DNA of 64,000 nucleotides from Ralstonia sp. 25mfcol4.1 (GCF_900104095.1 NZ_FNJO01000002.1:372001-436000), one strand, 5' to 3'. Shown: positions 27,616-36,210, numbered from the stretch's first letter. Translations and numbers: made by a program. The notes: generated by a model not told the origin, from the sequence alone.

Positions 27616-28392
27616 ATGGTCAATCTGCATGGCAAGACCGCGCTGGTCACCGGCTCCACGAGCGGCATCGGCCTGGGTATCGCCCAGGCGCTGGCGCAGG
27701 CCGGCGCCAATATCGTGCTCAATGGCTTCGGCGACATCGACGCCGCCCTGGCAAGCATCCGCACCCTCGGTGCCGAAGTGATCCACCACGCCGCCGACAT
27801 GCGTCGCCCCGACGAGATCGAGGCCATGTTCGCGCTGGCGACCGGTCGATTCGGCGGTGTCGATGTGCTGGTCAACAATGCCGGCATCCAGCATGTGTCG
27901 CCCGTCGAGGATTTCCCGGTGCAGAAGTGGGACGACATCCTGGCGATCAACCTGACGTCGGCCTTCCATACGTCGCGCCTGGCGTTGCCGGGCATGCGCG
28001 CCGCCAACTGGGGCCGCATCGTCAACATCGCCTCGGTGCATGGGCTGGTGGGCTCCGCCGGCAAGTCGGCCTATGTGGCCGCCAAGCACGGGCTGGTGGG
28101 CCTGACCAAGGTCACCGCGCTGGAAACGGCCGCCACCGGCATCACCTGCAACGCGATCTGCCCGGGCTTCGTCCTGACGCCGCTGGTCGCCGCCCAGATC
28201 GACGCGATTGCCCAGCGCGACGCCATCACCGCCGAGGCCGCGCAGGCCCGCCTGCTGTCGGACAAGCAGCCCTCCGGGCAATTCGTCACGCCCGAGCAAC
28301 TGGGCAATCTGGTGCTGATGCTGTGCTCGCCGTTCGGCGATCAGGTGCGCGGCGCCGCCTGGGCGATGGATGGGGGCTGGACGGCGCAATAG
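27616..28392 (+). CDS. bdhA: 3-Hydroxybutyrate dehydrogenase
   Basis: A 258-residue short-chain dehydrogenase that interconverts (R)-3-hydroxybutyrate and acetoacetate with NAD+. The cofactor loop is TGSTSGIGLGIA (residues 12-23) and NNAGIQHV lies near 90. The catalytic set is Ser in NIASVHGLVGS, then Tyr and Lys in SAYVAAKHGLVG (near 155). The motif QHVSPVEDFP and the C-terminal WAMDGGWTAQ are typical of bacterial BDH. It is the second gene after the GntP permease and is followed by a strong terminator. With the permease it allows growth on 3-hydroxybutyrate or on monomers released from PHB. Confidence 0.93.
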   Translation: MVNLHGKTALVTGSTSGIGLGIAQALAQAGANIVLNGFGDIDAALASIRTLGAEVIHHAADMRRPDEIEAMFALATGRFGGVDVLVNNAGIQHVSPVEDFPVQKWDDILAINLTSAFHTSRLALPGMRAANWGRIVNIASVHGLVGSAGKSAYVAAKHGLVGLTKVTALETAATGITCNAICPGFVLTPLVAAQIDAIAQRDAITAEAAQARLLSDKQPSGQFVTPEQLGNLVLMLCSPFGDQVRGAAWAMDGGWTAQ

Positions 28393-28419
28393 CCGTCTGC
28401 TCCCCTCGTCGCCTGATCG

Positions 28420-28452
28420 ATGGCCCCGGCACCCCGCCGGGGCCATTTTTTT
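28420..28452 (+). terminator. Intrinsic terminator after bdhA
   Basis: ATGGCCCCGGC and GCCGGGGCCAT form a perfect eleven-base stem with loop ACCCC, followed by a run of T (to 28452). Confidence 0.93.
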
Positions 28453-28565
28453 CGCATAATCGGCTGCCAGCTTGTATGCTTCTGGCGTCAGTCCCCCCCG
28501 TTGGCCGTTAGCCTGCGCAGGCTGCGGCAAGCGCTCCCCGGTCGGAACGTAACCTCCGCACGCCC

Positions 28566-30134
28566 ATGGCACGCCAGAAAATCGACCTGCGAACCCTGAT
28601 CCTGGGCCTGACGCTGACAGCGTGCGTGGTCACGCTGGCCAACTGCCTCTACGCCGCGTACCGGATCGAGCGGCAAACGCTGGTGGAGCGGTCGCTGGAG
28701 GCCAACCGCGCCTACAGTGCGCGCGTTGCGTCCTCGATCGACGGGTTCCTGCGCGAAGCGCAGTTTCGGTTCCAACAAGCCGGCGAACGGCTTGCCGATC
28801 GCTTCGACGACCCCGAAGCCCGCCACGACGCCCTGGAGCGGCTGACTTCGCTGGGCCAGGATTTCGACGCCGTCGCCATCGTCAATGCCGAGGGCCGCAT
28901 CGTCGCCGCCCTGCCCGAGACACTGCATCTTGAGCAACGCACGGTCGAGTCGCCGGAACAGATCAGCGCGGTCCGTGGGCGCAAGCCAATGGTCAGCAAC
29001 GCGTATCAGTCGATTGCCGGCAACCTGGTGATCTTTGTCTCGGTGCCGATCTTCGACCGCCATGGCACTTATCTGGGGCTGATCGGCGGATCGATCCACC
29101 TGCTGAAGGGCGGCCGGCTCAATGAACTGATGAGCCACCATTTTTTTCTGACCGATTCCGAAGTCTACGTGGTGGATGGCCGGCGCCAGCTGCTGTTCCA
29201 TCCGGCCACGGCGCGGATCGGTTCGGTCGCGGCCGCCAATCCGGCCACCGAACATGCGCTGAGCGCCGGGCAAGGCAGCGTGGAAACGGTGGACGCCGCA
29301 GGCCACGCCATGCTGGCGGGCTATGCCAGCATCCCCACCGCGCACTGGGCCATCGTGAGCCAGCAGCCGCTGGCTTCGGTGCTGGCACCGGTCGACATGC
29401 TGATGAAACGGTTTCTGGTCGCCAGCGCGCCGATTGCCGCGATCGGCTTCGTGCTGGTCTGGATCCTGACGCGATACATTGCCAGGCCGCTGCGCCAGCT
29501 GGCCGACAGCACCACGTCCACGGGCCTGATCGAAAGCACCGGCTCCGTGGCGCAGGTCAATGCCTGGTACTTCGAGGCCAGCCATCTGAAGCAGGCGCTG
29601 CTGCACGGCATCGACCTGGCCAGGACGCAAGTGACGGGGCTCGAGATCGCGTCGCAGACAGACCCGCTGACCGGACTGCTCAATCGCCGCGCGCTGGAAG
29701 CCAGCATGGCGGCCCTGGAGGCCAGCGGCCAGCAGGTGGCCGTGATTGTGCTCGACATCGACCACTTCAAGCGGGTCAACGACACCTACGGCCATGATGT
29801 TGGCGACGTCGTGCTGCAACGGCTGGCAGAGATGATGCGACAGGTGAGCCGCTCCACCGACCTGGCGTTCCGGGTGGGCGGCGAGGAATTCCTGATGCTG
29901 CTGCCCGACATGCATGCCGGGTCCGCACGCGAGGCCGCGGAGCGCCTGCGGCGGCTGGTCGAGCAGACCGCCATCGAACCGGTCGGTCACATCACCATAT
30001 CGCTGGGCGTCACCACCTGGCCCCGCGACGCCGCGTCGCTGGCCGAAGCCCTGAAGGAGGCCGACACGCTGATGTACCAGGCCAAGCAGGCGGGCCGGAA
30101 CCGCACGGCCGTGGCCGGGCAGGCGGTCACGTAG
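28566..30134 (+). CDS. Membrane-bound diguanylate cyclase with extracytoplasmic sensor
   Basis: A 522-residue inner-membrane protein making cyclic di-GMP from GTP. Transmembrane segments are at about 10-32 and 280-302. The periplasmic part between them looks like a double Cache domain (VAIVNAEGRIVAALPETLHL, then GNLVIFVSVPIFDRHGTYLG). The C-terminal GGDEF domain has the active-site form GGEEF at 438-442. RSTD at 429-432 is an intact inhibitory I-site, so product inhibition is expected. DPLTGLLNRRALE starts the domain. It stands alone after the bdhA terminator. The Cache ligand is unknown. Confidence 0.9.
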   Translation: MARQKIDLRTLILGLTLTACVVTLANCLYAAYRIERQTLVERSLEANRAYSARVASSIDGFLREAQFRFQQAGERLADRFDDPEARHDALERLTSLGQDFDAVAIVNAEGRIVAALPETLHLEQRTVESPEQISAVRGRKPMVSNAYQSIAGNLVIFVSVPIFDRHGTYLGLIGGSIHLLKGGRLNELMSHHFFLTDSEVYVVDGRRQLLFHPATARIGSVAAANPATEHALSAGQGSVETVDAAGHAMLAGYASIPTAHWAIVSQQPLASVLAPVDMLMKRFLVASAPIAAIGFVLVWILTRYIARPLRQLADSTTSTGLIESTGSVAQVNAWYFEASHLKQALLHGIDLARTQVTGLEIASQTDPLTGLLNRRALEASMAALEASGQQVAVIVLDIDHFKRVNDTYGHDVGDVVLQRLAEMMRQVSRSTDLAFRVGGEEFLMLLPDMHAGSAREAAERLRRLVEQTAIEPVGHITISLGVTTWPRDAASLAEALKEADTLMYQAKQAGRNRTAVAGQAVT

Positions 30135-30144
30135 GGCGCCGTCC

Positions 30145-30897
30145 TCAGTGCGCGACCATCGGCTGGGCCACCTCGCCCCGGCTGGCGCGCGCCGACAGGG
30201 CGGGCGATGGCGCGGCCAGCGTCGCGGCCATATGGGCGGTCTCGGCATCCAGTTGCAGATCGAGGTCGATCGCCATTTTGACCAGGTCGGCAAACGTGCG
30301 CGCGGCCATCTTGCGCATGGCGCGGCTGCGGTGGATCTTGATCGTGACTTCGCTGATGCCGATCTTGCCGGCAATCTGCTTGTTCATCAGGCCCGACACG
30401 GCCAGTGCCATCACCTCGCGCTCGCGGCTGCTCAGCGTCGCAAAGCGCGCGCGCAGATCGTCGCCGCATTGCAGTGCCTGCCGGTTGCCGCGGTCCACGG
30501 CAATCGCCTCGGTCACGGCGTCGAGAAAGTCCTGGTCGCGGAACGGCTTGGCCAGGAAATCGAGCGCACCGGCCTTCATGGCCCGCACCGTCATCTCGAT
30601 ATCGCCATGGCCGGTGATGAACACCACCGGCAGGCAGATGCCGCGCCGGATCAGCTCGCGCTGGACTTCCAGGCCGTTGGCGCCGCGCAGCCGCACGTCC
30701 ATCACCACGCAGCCGGGCACGGGTTCGAGCGACGTCTTCAGGAACGCGTCGGCCGACAGGAACGAACGCGCCCGCAGGCCAACCGACCGCAGCAGGTCGG
30801 CCAGCGCGTCGTTCATGTCCACATCATCGTCGACGATGTAGACCACGGGTTCGATGGCCTCGCCGCGGCGGCTGGGCTTTGACGTCATGGCGTTCAC
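30145..30897 (-). CDS. FixJ-type response regulator
   Basis: A 250-residue regulator with a receiver domain and a LuxR-type helix-turn-helix. Acidic residues DDD (23-25), phosphoacceptor D67 in VVMDVRLRG, and Lys in FLAKPF are present. The output domain contains LSSREREVMALAVSGLMNKQ and EVTIKIHRSRAMRKM. The GTG at 30897 is chosen because GGAG lies six bases upstream; an ATG three codons later is the alternative. No kinase gene is adjacent. The nearest is the sensor-less kinase at 36548, at the other end of the island. The gene is preceded by one of four shared 24-base sites (site I) with a matching -10, so it belongs to the same regulon as the genes up to 36.2 kb. Confidence 0.85.
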   Translation of the reverse strand: MNAMTSKPSRRGEAIEPVVYIVDDDVDMNDALADLLRSVGLRARSFLSADAFLKTSLEPVPGCVVMDVRLRGANGLEVQRELIRRGICLPVVFITGHGDIEMTVRAMKAGALDFLAKPFRDQDFLDAVTEAIAVDRGNRQALQCGDDLRARFATLSSREREVMALAVSGLMNKQIAGKIGISEVTIKIHRSRAMRKMAARTFADLVKMAIDLDLQLDAETAHMAATLAAPSPALSARASRGEVAQPMVAH

Positions 30898-30982
30898 GAT
30901 GGACTCCGGTATCTCTGCGGGTATGGCCTTGCGGAACCGCGCGCCGGGCCAGGGCCAGGGCCGGTGCGACGGCATGACTCGG

Positions 30983-31056
30983 AGTCTAGACAGCGTGCCA
31001 TGGCCCAACAAGACGCCGGTGCAGGAAGCCGCGTTTCCGCATACGCACCAATCGCG
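30983..31056 (-). promoter_or_regulatory. Site I and promoter of the response regulator gene
   Basis: The 24-base site at 31033-31056 reads GTTTCC-N6-GCACCAATCG-CG on the plus strand. On the minus strand a -35 TTGTTG (31006-31011) and a -10 TAGACT (30983-30988) follow with a 17-base spacer. Exactly 44 bases separate site and -10. The site is identical to site II at 22 of 24 positions. Confidence 0.75.
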
Positions 31057-31071
31057 GCCCACCGTTACAAC

Positions 31072-31110
31072 AAAAAAGGCCGACGCCCCCGGAGGTGGAA
31101 AGCGTCGGCC
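31072..31110 (-). terminator. Intrinsic terminator after the NDH-2-like gene
   Basis: GGCCGACGC (31078-31086) pairs with GCGTCGGCC (31102-31110) around a 15-base loop. On the minus strand the stem is followed by six T (31072-31077). It separates the cupin/NDH-2 unit from the response regulator promoter. Confidence 0.85.
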
Positions 31111-31138
31111 AACGGGACCGAACAACGATCGATACGCG

Positions 31139-32347
31139 TTACGCGTAGCTGATATGAGGATCGCCGGCGGCCAGTGCCTGGGCGCGCTCAGGTGCGGGCG
31201 GATAAATCCATTGGGTGTTGATCAGTACCTTGCGTGCCTTGCCTTCGGCGTGCGTCAGCTTGACCTCGCGATCCCAGCCTTCGGTGTACACGGCGCCCCA
31301 TGCGCCGAGGTCGAGGCAGGTCGCGTAGAACGGCTGCCGGTATTCCAGCGTGGGCAGGCCCAGCAGGTCGGCGGCAACGTTGTGGCCGGCAAAACGGCCC
31401 ATGAACAGCGCGTGCTGGCACGACATCAGCGAGTAGTGGCCTTCGTCATCGGTCAGCGCACGCACCACGTCGCCGGCACCGAAGATGTCCTTCGCGCCGG
31501 TCAAGCGCAGGTCGCCCGATACCTCCAGGCGGCCCTGCCGATCCACCTGCGGCCCGATCTGCCCCGTCAGCGCGCTGGCCACCATGCCGCCCGTCCAGAT
31601 CACGGTGCTGGCGTCGATCCGCTCGCCGGTGCCCGTCACCACGCCGTTGGCATCGAACGACACGACACCGGCACCCACACGCGTCTCGATGCCCAGGTGT
31701 TCCAGGGCTTCGAGAATCTGCGGGCGCGGGCCGGGACCGAGATCGGGGCCGATAGCCTCGGCGCGCTCGACCACCACGATGCGCGGGTGCATGGCATCGC
31801 CAAAAATCGCGCGCAGCCGCTCGGGCAGTTCGGTGGCCACCTCCAGCCCGGTAAAGCCGCCGCCCACCACCACGAACGTATTGCGGGCAGCCGTCTCGGG
31901 CTTCGATGCCAGCCCCTCCAGGTGCTGGCGCAGCTTCACGGCCTCGTCGATCTGGTCGACGGCAAAGGCGTGCTCCACCAGGCCCGGCAGCGGCGGGCGA
32001 AACAGGCGGCTGCCGCTGGTCAGCACCAGGCGGTCATAGCCCACCGATGTGTCGCCGCCGGCGGCCAGGACGATATCGACGCTGCGATCGTTCGGATGGA
32101 TGCGTTCGACCATGCCTTCGATGTACTTCACGCCCACCGCGTCCAGCAGCGGCTGGAACGGCACGGCCATCTGCTCCGGATGGGCTTCATGCAGGCGCGG
32201 GCGCACATGCAGCGCGGGCTGGGGCGACACCAGCGTGATTGCCACGTCCGAGGCGGCAGCGCCTTGCTGGTCGACGACGCGCGCCGCGCCCAGGGCGGCC
32301 CACAGTCCGGCGAATCCGCCGCCGACAATCAGGATGTTTCGCTTCAT
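31139..32347 (-). CDS. ndh: Type II NADH dehydrogenase-like flavoprotein
   Basis: A 402-residue FAD-dependent pyridine nucleotide oxidoreductase of the NDH-2 type. The FAD loop VGGGFAGLWAA (near residue 8) and the NAD(P) loop VVGGGFTGLEVATELP (near 165) are clear. IFGAGDVVRAL near 300 is the second FAD contact. Such enzymes pass electrons from NADH to quinone without pumping protons. ATG at 32347 follows GAGG. It lies 160 bases downstream of the cupin gene on the same strand and ends at a strong terminator, so it may be the third gene of the CMD-cupin-ndh unit. In that setting a role in redox balance or quinone detoxification is likely but inferred. Confidence 0.82.
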   Translation of the reverse strand: MKRNILIVGGGFAGLWAALGAARVVDQQGAAASDVAITLVSPQPALHVRPRLHEAHPEQMAVPFQPLLDAVGVKYIEGMVERIHPNDRSVDIVLAAGGDTSVGYDRLVLTSGSRLFRPPLPGLVEHAFAVDQIDEAVKLRQHLEGLASKPETAARNTFVVVGGGFTGLEVATELPERLRAIFGDAMHPRIVVVERAEAIGPDLGPGPRPQILEALEHLGIETRVGAGVVSFDANGVVTGTGERIDASTVIWTGGMVASALTGQIGPQVDRQGRLEVSGDLRLTGAKDIFGAGDVVRALTDDEGHYSLMSCQHALFMGRFAGHNVAADLLGLPTLEYRQPFYATCLDLGAWGAVYTEGWDREVKLTHAEGKARKVLINTQWIYPPAPERAQALAAGDPHISYA

Positions 32348-32431
32348 TTGGATGACCTCACTTCTACGGTTGCACAGGACGAGCGACCCCAGCCGCCTGG
32401 CAAGCAGGCGCCGGCGGATCGCTGCGGGGAT

Positions 32432-32455
32432 GGGTGGAACGACGGGTGGAACGAC
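32432..32455. repeat. Two tandem 12-base units upstream of ndh
   Basis: GGGTGGAACGAC occurs twice without a gap, in the space between cupin and ndh. No role assigned. Confidence 0.7.
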
Positions 32456-32507
32456 GGTGCGGCAGGCGCGCACGAATCTGGCACGCCTGCCGGCCCGATG
32501 GACCCGG

Positions 32508-32915
32508 CTACTTCACGGGCGTCAGAATCGGCGCGCCCTGGTTCTTGATCAGGAATACGATGAACCGGGCCGGCTTGGTGGTGCTGGCGTTGCGTCCGAC
32601 GGTATGGATGTCGTTGGGGCCTTCGTGAAAGGTCTGGCCCGGCTTGAGCGTGACTTCCTTGCCGCCCTTCACGCCCATGATGATGGTGCCCTCCAGCACG
32701 TAGATGAAGCCGTGGGCGTCATGGCGATGCACGGGGTCGTAGCCGCCCGGCGGGTACTCCACCATGATCATCTGCACCTCCTTGCCCGGATACTCGGGCA
32801 GCGGTTCGGTGGTCAGCGGCGTGACCTTCACCTCGGGCGCCGCGGCCAGGGCCGGCGGCGCCAGCAGCGCACACGAGGCAGCCAGCATGGCCGCGATGGA
32901 CAGGACGCGTCTCAT
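32508..32915 (-). CDS. Secreted cupin-domain protein
   Basis: A 135-residue protein with a signal peptide (hydrophobic stretch LSIAAMLAASCALLA, cleavage after ALAA near residue 25) and one cupin barrel. Cupin motif 1 is PPGGYDPVHRHDAHGFIYVL, with two His for metal, and motif 2 is PGQTFHEGPNDIHTVGRN. Function within the cupin superfamily cannot be deduced. It starts four bases after the stop of the AhpD-like gene, so both are one operon. GGAGTAAGG precedes the ATG. Confidence 0.85.
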   Translation of the reverse strand: MRRVLSIAAMLAASCALLAPPALAAAPEVKVTPLTTEPLPEYPGKEVQMIMVEYPPGGYDPVHRHDAHGFIYVLEGTIIMGVKGGKEVTLKPGQTFHEGPNDIHTVGRNASTTKPARFIVFLIKNQGAPILTPVK

Positions 32916-32919
32916 GGCC

Positions 32920-33399
32920 TTACTCCAGTCCGGCCTTGTCGAGACCAAACATCTTGTCGGCCGAGCCCGGCACCATCTGGAACGCCACATTGAGCCGGTT
33001 CCACGCGTTGATGGCGCCGATCTGGAACGTCAGGTCGGACAGCTCCTTCTCGGAGAACTGGCTGCGTACGCGCTCGAACACATCGTCGGGCACGCCGTGG
33101 GCGGGCAGCTGGGTCAGCGCCTCGGTCCAGGCCAGCGCGGCGCGTTCGCGCGGCGAGAACAGCGTCGACTCGCGCCAGATGGCCACGTGATGCAGGCGCA
33201 GTTCGCGCTCGCCGTGGATCTTGGCCTGCTTGACATGCATATCGACGCAGAACGCGCAGCCATTGAGCTGCGACGCGCGGATTTCCACCAGCTCGCGGAT
33301 GTGCTGCTCGAGCGTGGTCTTCTGGAACAGCGTACCGAGTTCGACGAGCTTCTTCGTCAGTTCCGGCGATTGCTGGAAGTAGTTCAAACGTTGTGACAT
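32920..33399 (-). CDS. Carboxymuconolactone decarboxylase/AhpD-like protein
   Basis: A 159-residue cytosolic protein of the AhpD/CMD fold. The redox motif CAFCVDMH (CxxC followed by His three residues later, near residue 49) is that of alkylhydroperoxidases such as AhpD. FSPRERAALAWTEALT (near 82) and IGAINAWNRLNVAFQMVPG (near 127) are typical of the peroxidase-related CMD subfamily. A CAGGAGAG site precedes the ATG at 33399. It is the first gene of a unit with the cupin and probably ndh, preceded by site IV. Peroxidase activity is inferred from the CxxC...H set. Confidence 0.88.
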   Translation of the reverse strand: MSQRLNYFQQSPELTKKLVELGTLFQKTTLEQHIRELVEIRASQLNGCAFCVDMHVKQAKIHGERELRLHHVAIWRESTLFSPRERAALAWTEALTQLPAHGVPDDVFERVRSQFSEKELSDLTFQIGAINAWNRLNVAFQMVPGSADKMFGLDKAGLE

Positions 33400-33479
33400 G
33401 TGTCTCTCCTGCGGAACCAAGGGGAATACGTTCGCCGACCCGCCGCAGCGCGTTGCGCAACGGGATCGGCTTGTTTTAG

Positions 33480-33554
33480 ATCGTAGTGGGCGGCCCGCCG
33501 TACCGGTAGTACCGCCAAGGTGCCCAGTCTGTTGCCGCGCGGGCACCAATCGCG
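33480..33554 (-). promoter_or_regulatory. Site IV and promoter of the CMD-cupin unit
   Basis: GTTGCC-N6-GCACCAATCG-CG occupies 33531-33554 on the plus strand. On the minus strand a -10 TACGAT lies at 33480-33485, 45 bases away. No good -35 is present, which suits an activator-dependent promoter. The start would be about 75 bases before the CMD ATG. Confidence 0.7.
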
Positions 33555-33595
33555 CGTTGCCCGGTGCGGCGGGACGTCATGCGTCCACCCAAAGC

Positions 33596-34096
33596 TCAGT
33601 CGATCACGCGCACGATGCTGTAGATGCCCTCGCGGGCCATCTTCGCGTACGGACACAGCCGTTCGGTGTTACGTACCAGTTCCTCGGCCACATGCCGGGC
33701 CACGCCGGGCATGCGGATGCGGATCTCGGCAATCAGCGCGTAACCGCCGTCAACGGGATCGCGGCCGAAGGAGACCTCGGCCGCCACGGTGGCCTGGGCG
33801 GTATCCACCTGCGCGCGTCTGGCCAGCAGGCTTAGCGCGCCGTGAAAGCAGGCGGCGAAGCCCGCGGCGAACAACTGCTCGGGATTGGTGCCGCCGCCCG
33901 GGCCACCCATGGCCGCCGGCAACCGCAGATCGAGGACGAGATTCCCATCGTCGGACCTGGCGATGCCAGATGCGCGGCCATGCGCGGTCTGGCCTCCGGC
34001 GACCGTGACGATCGTCGTGTACAGCGCCGTGAAGCCCTGGCCCCGGTATCTGTCGAGCAGCGTCAATGGCGGAGGTTGCAACCTCTCGTTCTCCAT
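33596..34096 (-). CDS. ohr: Organic hydroperoxide resistance protein, Ohr/OsmC family
   Basis: A 166-residue thiol peroxidase of the Ohr subfamily. The two reactive Cys are in FAACFHGAL (near residue 84) and LCPYAKM (near 148). LPAAMGGPGGGTNPEQLFAAG is the Ohr signature leading to the first Cys. It reduces organic hydroperoxides with dihydrolipoyl-type thiols in the family. The N-terminal 20 residues are an extension. It starts 15 bases after the NmrA-like gene stop and is most likely co-transcribed from the site III promoter. No OhrR gene is adjacent, which suggests a different control of this copy. Confidence 0.9.
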   Translation of the reverse strand: MENERLQPPPLTLLDRYRGQGFTALYTTIVTVAGGQTAHGRASGIARSDDGNLVLDLRLPAAMGGPGGGTNPEQLFAAGFAACFHGALSLLARRAQVDTAQATVAAEVSFGRDPVDGGYALIAEIRIRMPGVARHVAEELVRNTERLCPYAKMAREGIYSIVRVID

Positions 34097-34111
34097 TGCG
34101 TCGTCCCCAGG

Positions 34112-34861
34112 CTATTTCTGCTGTTGACGAATCCAGTCTTCGAAGCGGATGTGGCCCAGACGCGCCTCGCCTTCGGGCACGAGCGTGCCTTCCTGCAGAT
34201 CGGCGCCGAAGTAGCGCGCGGCGGGATCGGCCACGACCGTGCGGCGGTCGCCCGTGGCCTGCAGGTAGCGTTGCACCAGGTCGCTCATGCGGAAGCGTTC
34301 GGGGCCGGCGATGTCGATCATGCCGTTCACGGGGGCGGCCAGCGCGGCATCGGCCACCGCATCCGCCACGTCGTCTGATGAGATCGGCTGGATCAGGGCC
34401 GGAGTGAGGTGGATCGTGTCCGCCTGCCCTGCCGACTGGGCGATGCCGCCCAGGAATTCGAGGAACTGTGTCGAGCGCACGATCGTGTATGGAATGCCTG
34501 CCTGCCGGATCAGCGCTTCCTGCGCGATCTTGGCGCGGAAGTAGCCGCTTTGCGCGAGCTTGTCTGTGCCCACCACGGACAGCGCCACGTGGTGCGCCAC
34601 GCCGGCTTCCTTCTCGGCAGCCGCCAGGTTGCGGCCCGAGGTTTCGAAAAAGTGCAGCACTGCCTGGTCTTCGAACGATGGCGAATTGGCCACGTCCACC
34701 ACCACCCGCGCCCCGGCCAGCGCCTGCGCCAGGCCTTCGCCCGTCAGCGCATTGACGCCGGTGCCCGGCGACGCCGCCAGCACGTCGTGCCCCTGCGCGG
34801 CCAGCCGCGCCACCACCTTCTTGCCGATCAGGCCGGTACCACCTACGACAACGATCTTCAT
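34112..34861 (-). CDS. NmrA-like NAD(P)-binding protein (atypical SDR)
   Basis: A 249-residue Rossmann protein. The loop VVGGTGLIGKKVVARL (residues 4-19) binds NAD(P). VALSVVGTDKLAQSGYFRAK (near 100) carries the Tyr and Lys in a YFRAK arrangement, and IPYTIVRSTQFLEFLGG (near 132) is characteristic of the NmrA/NAD(P)H:quinone-oxidoreductase-type group. Proteins of this group act as redox sensors or quinone-linked reductases. The ATG at 34861 follows GGAGATG. It heads a two-gene unit with ohr behind site III. Confidence 0.85.
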   Translation of the reverse strand: MKIVVVGGTGLIGKKVVARLAAQGHDVLAASPGTGVNALTGEGLAQALAGARVVVDVANSPSFEDQAVLHFFETSGRNLAAAEKEAGVAHHVALSVVGTDKLAQSGYFRAKIAQEALIRQAGIPYTIVRSTQFLEFLGGIAQSAGQADTIHLTPALIQPISSDDVADAVADAALAAPVNGMIDIAGPERFRMSDLVQRYLQATGDRRTVVADPAARYFGADLQEGTLVPEGEARLGHIRFEDWIRQQQK

Positions 34862-34907
34862 GATGCATCTCCATGCTTTGGGAGTGGAACGGGTCCACAT
34901 GCATTGC

Positions 34908-34981
34908 ATGCTAGGTGCGGCCGCAGCCGGCCACCAGCCCGGCGCCTGGCGCACGGTGTTTCCCGATTTGCACCAATCGGA
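34908..34981 (-). promoter_or_regulatory. Site III and promoter of the NmrA-ohr unit
   Basis: GTTTCC-N6-GCACCAATCG-GA lies at 34958-34981 on the plus strand. On the minus strand the -10 TAGCAT is at 34908-34913, with exactly 44 bases between. The start would be near 34901, about 40 bases before the ATG. Confidence 0.75.
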
Positions 34982-35015
34982 TCGGAAAGAACGCCGGAGC
35001 GGACCGCGCGCGATG

Positions 35016-35987
35016 CTAGCGGTTGACCTTGAGCCGGTACTCGCTGGGCGACAGCCCGAAATGGCGCTGGAACGTCACGCGCATGCGCTCCTCGCTGCCG
35101 AAGCCACACTCGTGGGCAATCACGTCGATGGGCCGGCCGGGGTCCTGCAACTGCCGCCGCGCCGCTTCGAGCCGGAAGTGCTCCACACCCTTGGCCGGCG
35201 TGCGTCCGGTCTTTTCCTTGTAGACCCGCGCGAAGTTGCGCGGACTCATGCCGACGTATCCGGCCAGCTGCTCGACCGACAATTCCTCTGTTGCCAGGTT
35301 CTGCACGATCCACAAGTGCAGCGACTCGAACACCGGCACCTGCCGGCTCTGCGAGATCAGGATTTCGCTCAGCTGCGGCTGCGCCCCGGGCCGCTTCATG
35401 TAGACCGCCAGCTCCTTGGCGGCATTGAGCGCCACCTCGTGGCCATAATCGGCTTCCACCATGGCTAGCGCGAGGTCGATGCCCGTGGTGACGCCGGCCG
35501 ATGTCCACAGGTTCTGCTGCCGCACGAAGATCGCTTCGGGATCGAGGTCCACCGTGGGAAACAGTTGCCGGAAACGGTCCGCCATGGCCCAGTGCGTGGT
35601 AGCGCGCTTGCCGTCGAGCAGACCCGCGAACGCCAGCAGGAAGGCACCGCTGCACACCGACGCCATGCGGCGTATCTTCCCGGACGCATTGGCCAGCCAG
35701 TCGAGCAGCGCGGTCTCGTTCTTCGCCACCTCCAGGATGATCGGCGACCCCGGCACGACCACGGTGTCGATCTCCCGCAAGTCGAACGATGCCAGCGACA
35801 CCGAACTCATCGCGGTGCCCTCCACCGTCGCCACCATGCCGCCGGCGAAGCTGGTCGTGTGGCAGCGATAGCCGGCCAGCCCGCGCGCACGCGCGTAATT
35901 GGACGCGGCCCAGAACACGGTCTGGGGTCCGGCAAGGTCGAGCAGGCTGACATCGGGGTACGCCACGAACAGGATGTTGCGCGGCAT
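35016..35987 (-). CDS. GlxA-family AraC-type transcriptional regulator
   Basis: A 323-residue regulator. Residues 1-190 form a DJ-1/PfpI-like domain (LFVAYPDVSLLDLAGPQTVF, then ASVCSGAFLLAFAGLLDGKR with the Cys of the nucleophile elbow near residue 110). Residues 215-320 are a double helix-turn-helix of the AraC type (LSVEQLAGYVGMSPRNFARV and HECGFGSEERMRVTFQRHFG). The ATG at 35987 is four bases after the stop of a small ORF, suggesting translational coupling; an in-frame ATG at 36053 is the alternative. An AraC-type protein binds asymmetric sites as seen at I-IV, making it the best candidate controller of the island, including its own unit behind site II. The signal is unknown; a reactive Cys is one possibility. 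Confidence 0.88.
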   Translation of the reverse strand: MPRNILFVAYPDVSLLDLAGPQTVFWAASNYARARGLAGYRCHTTSFAGGMVATVEGTAMSSVSLASFDLREIDTVVVPGSPIILEVAKNETALLDWLANASGKIRRMASVCSGAFLLAFAGLLDGKRATTHWAMADRFRQLFPTVDLDPEAIFVRQQNLWTSAGVTTGIDLALAMVEADYGHEVALNAAKELAVYMKRPGAQPQLSEILISQSRQVPVFESLHLWIVQNLATEELSVEQLAGYVGMSPRNFARVYKEKTGRTPAKGVEHFRLEAARRQLQDPGRPIDVIAHECGFGSEERMRVTFQRHFGLSPSEYRLKVNR

Positions 35988-35991
35988 GTCT

Positions 35992-36183
35992 TCAATGTTT
36001 CCTGCGGAGGGGGGCGGCTGCGTCTGAAGCATGAGGGGTATTGCGGTAGACAAACGATGCTATGTCAATGGGACGATCCCTTGCAAGCTTGCGCCCCGTC
36101 CGTGAAGCGGCGCGCGGGCGGCACGGCCGTTTCACCGCCGGCACACCCGGCAGGATGCGCGTGAGCGTTGGCAAGGCGGTCAT
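35992..36183 (-). CDS. Small basic ORF, leader of the AraC-family gene
   Basis: A 63-codon frame with a very strong ribosome-binding site (GGGAGGAG, seven bases before the ATG at 36183). It ends at a TGA four bases before the ATG of the AraC-family gene. The product is rich in Arg, Pro and Ala, with no transmembrane segment and no family I recognise. Position, spacing and the shared promoter (site II) argue that it is translated and couples translation of the regulator. It could equally be a leader peptide with no function of its own. Confidence 0.5.
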   Translation of the reverse strand: MTALPTLTRILPGVPAVKRPCRPRAASRTGRKLARDRPIDIASFVYRNTPHASDAAAPLRRKH

Positions 36184-36190
36184 TTCTCGT

Positions 36191-36210
36191 CTCCTCCCGT
36201 GTATCACGGG
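36191..36210 (-). promoter_or_regulatory. Hairpin touching the ribosome-binding site of the small ORF
   Basis: CCCGTG-TAT-CACGGG (36196-36210) is a perfect six-base inverted repeat. In the leftward RNA its 3' arm supplies the first three G of the GGGAGGAG site, so folding would partly hide it. A translational switch is possible. Confidence 0.4.

Noticed and set aside
32458..32481. Possible fifth copy of the 24-base site upstream of ndh (GCACGAATC).
   Set aside because: The GTTTCC half is absent and no -10 lies 44 bases away, so ndh is more simply read through from the CMD-cupin unit.
33480..34096. OhrR-type operator controlling ohr.
   Set aside because: No inverted repeat before ohr; it begins 15 bases after the NmrA-like stop and is best explained by read-through from site III.
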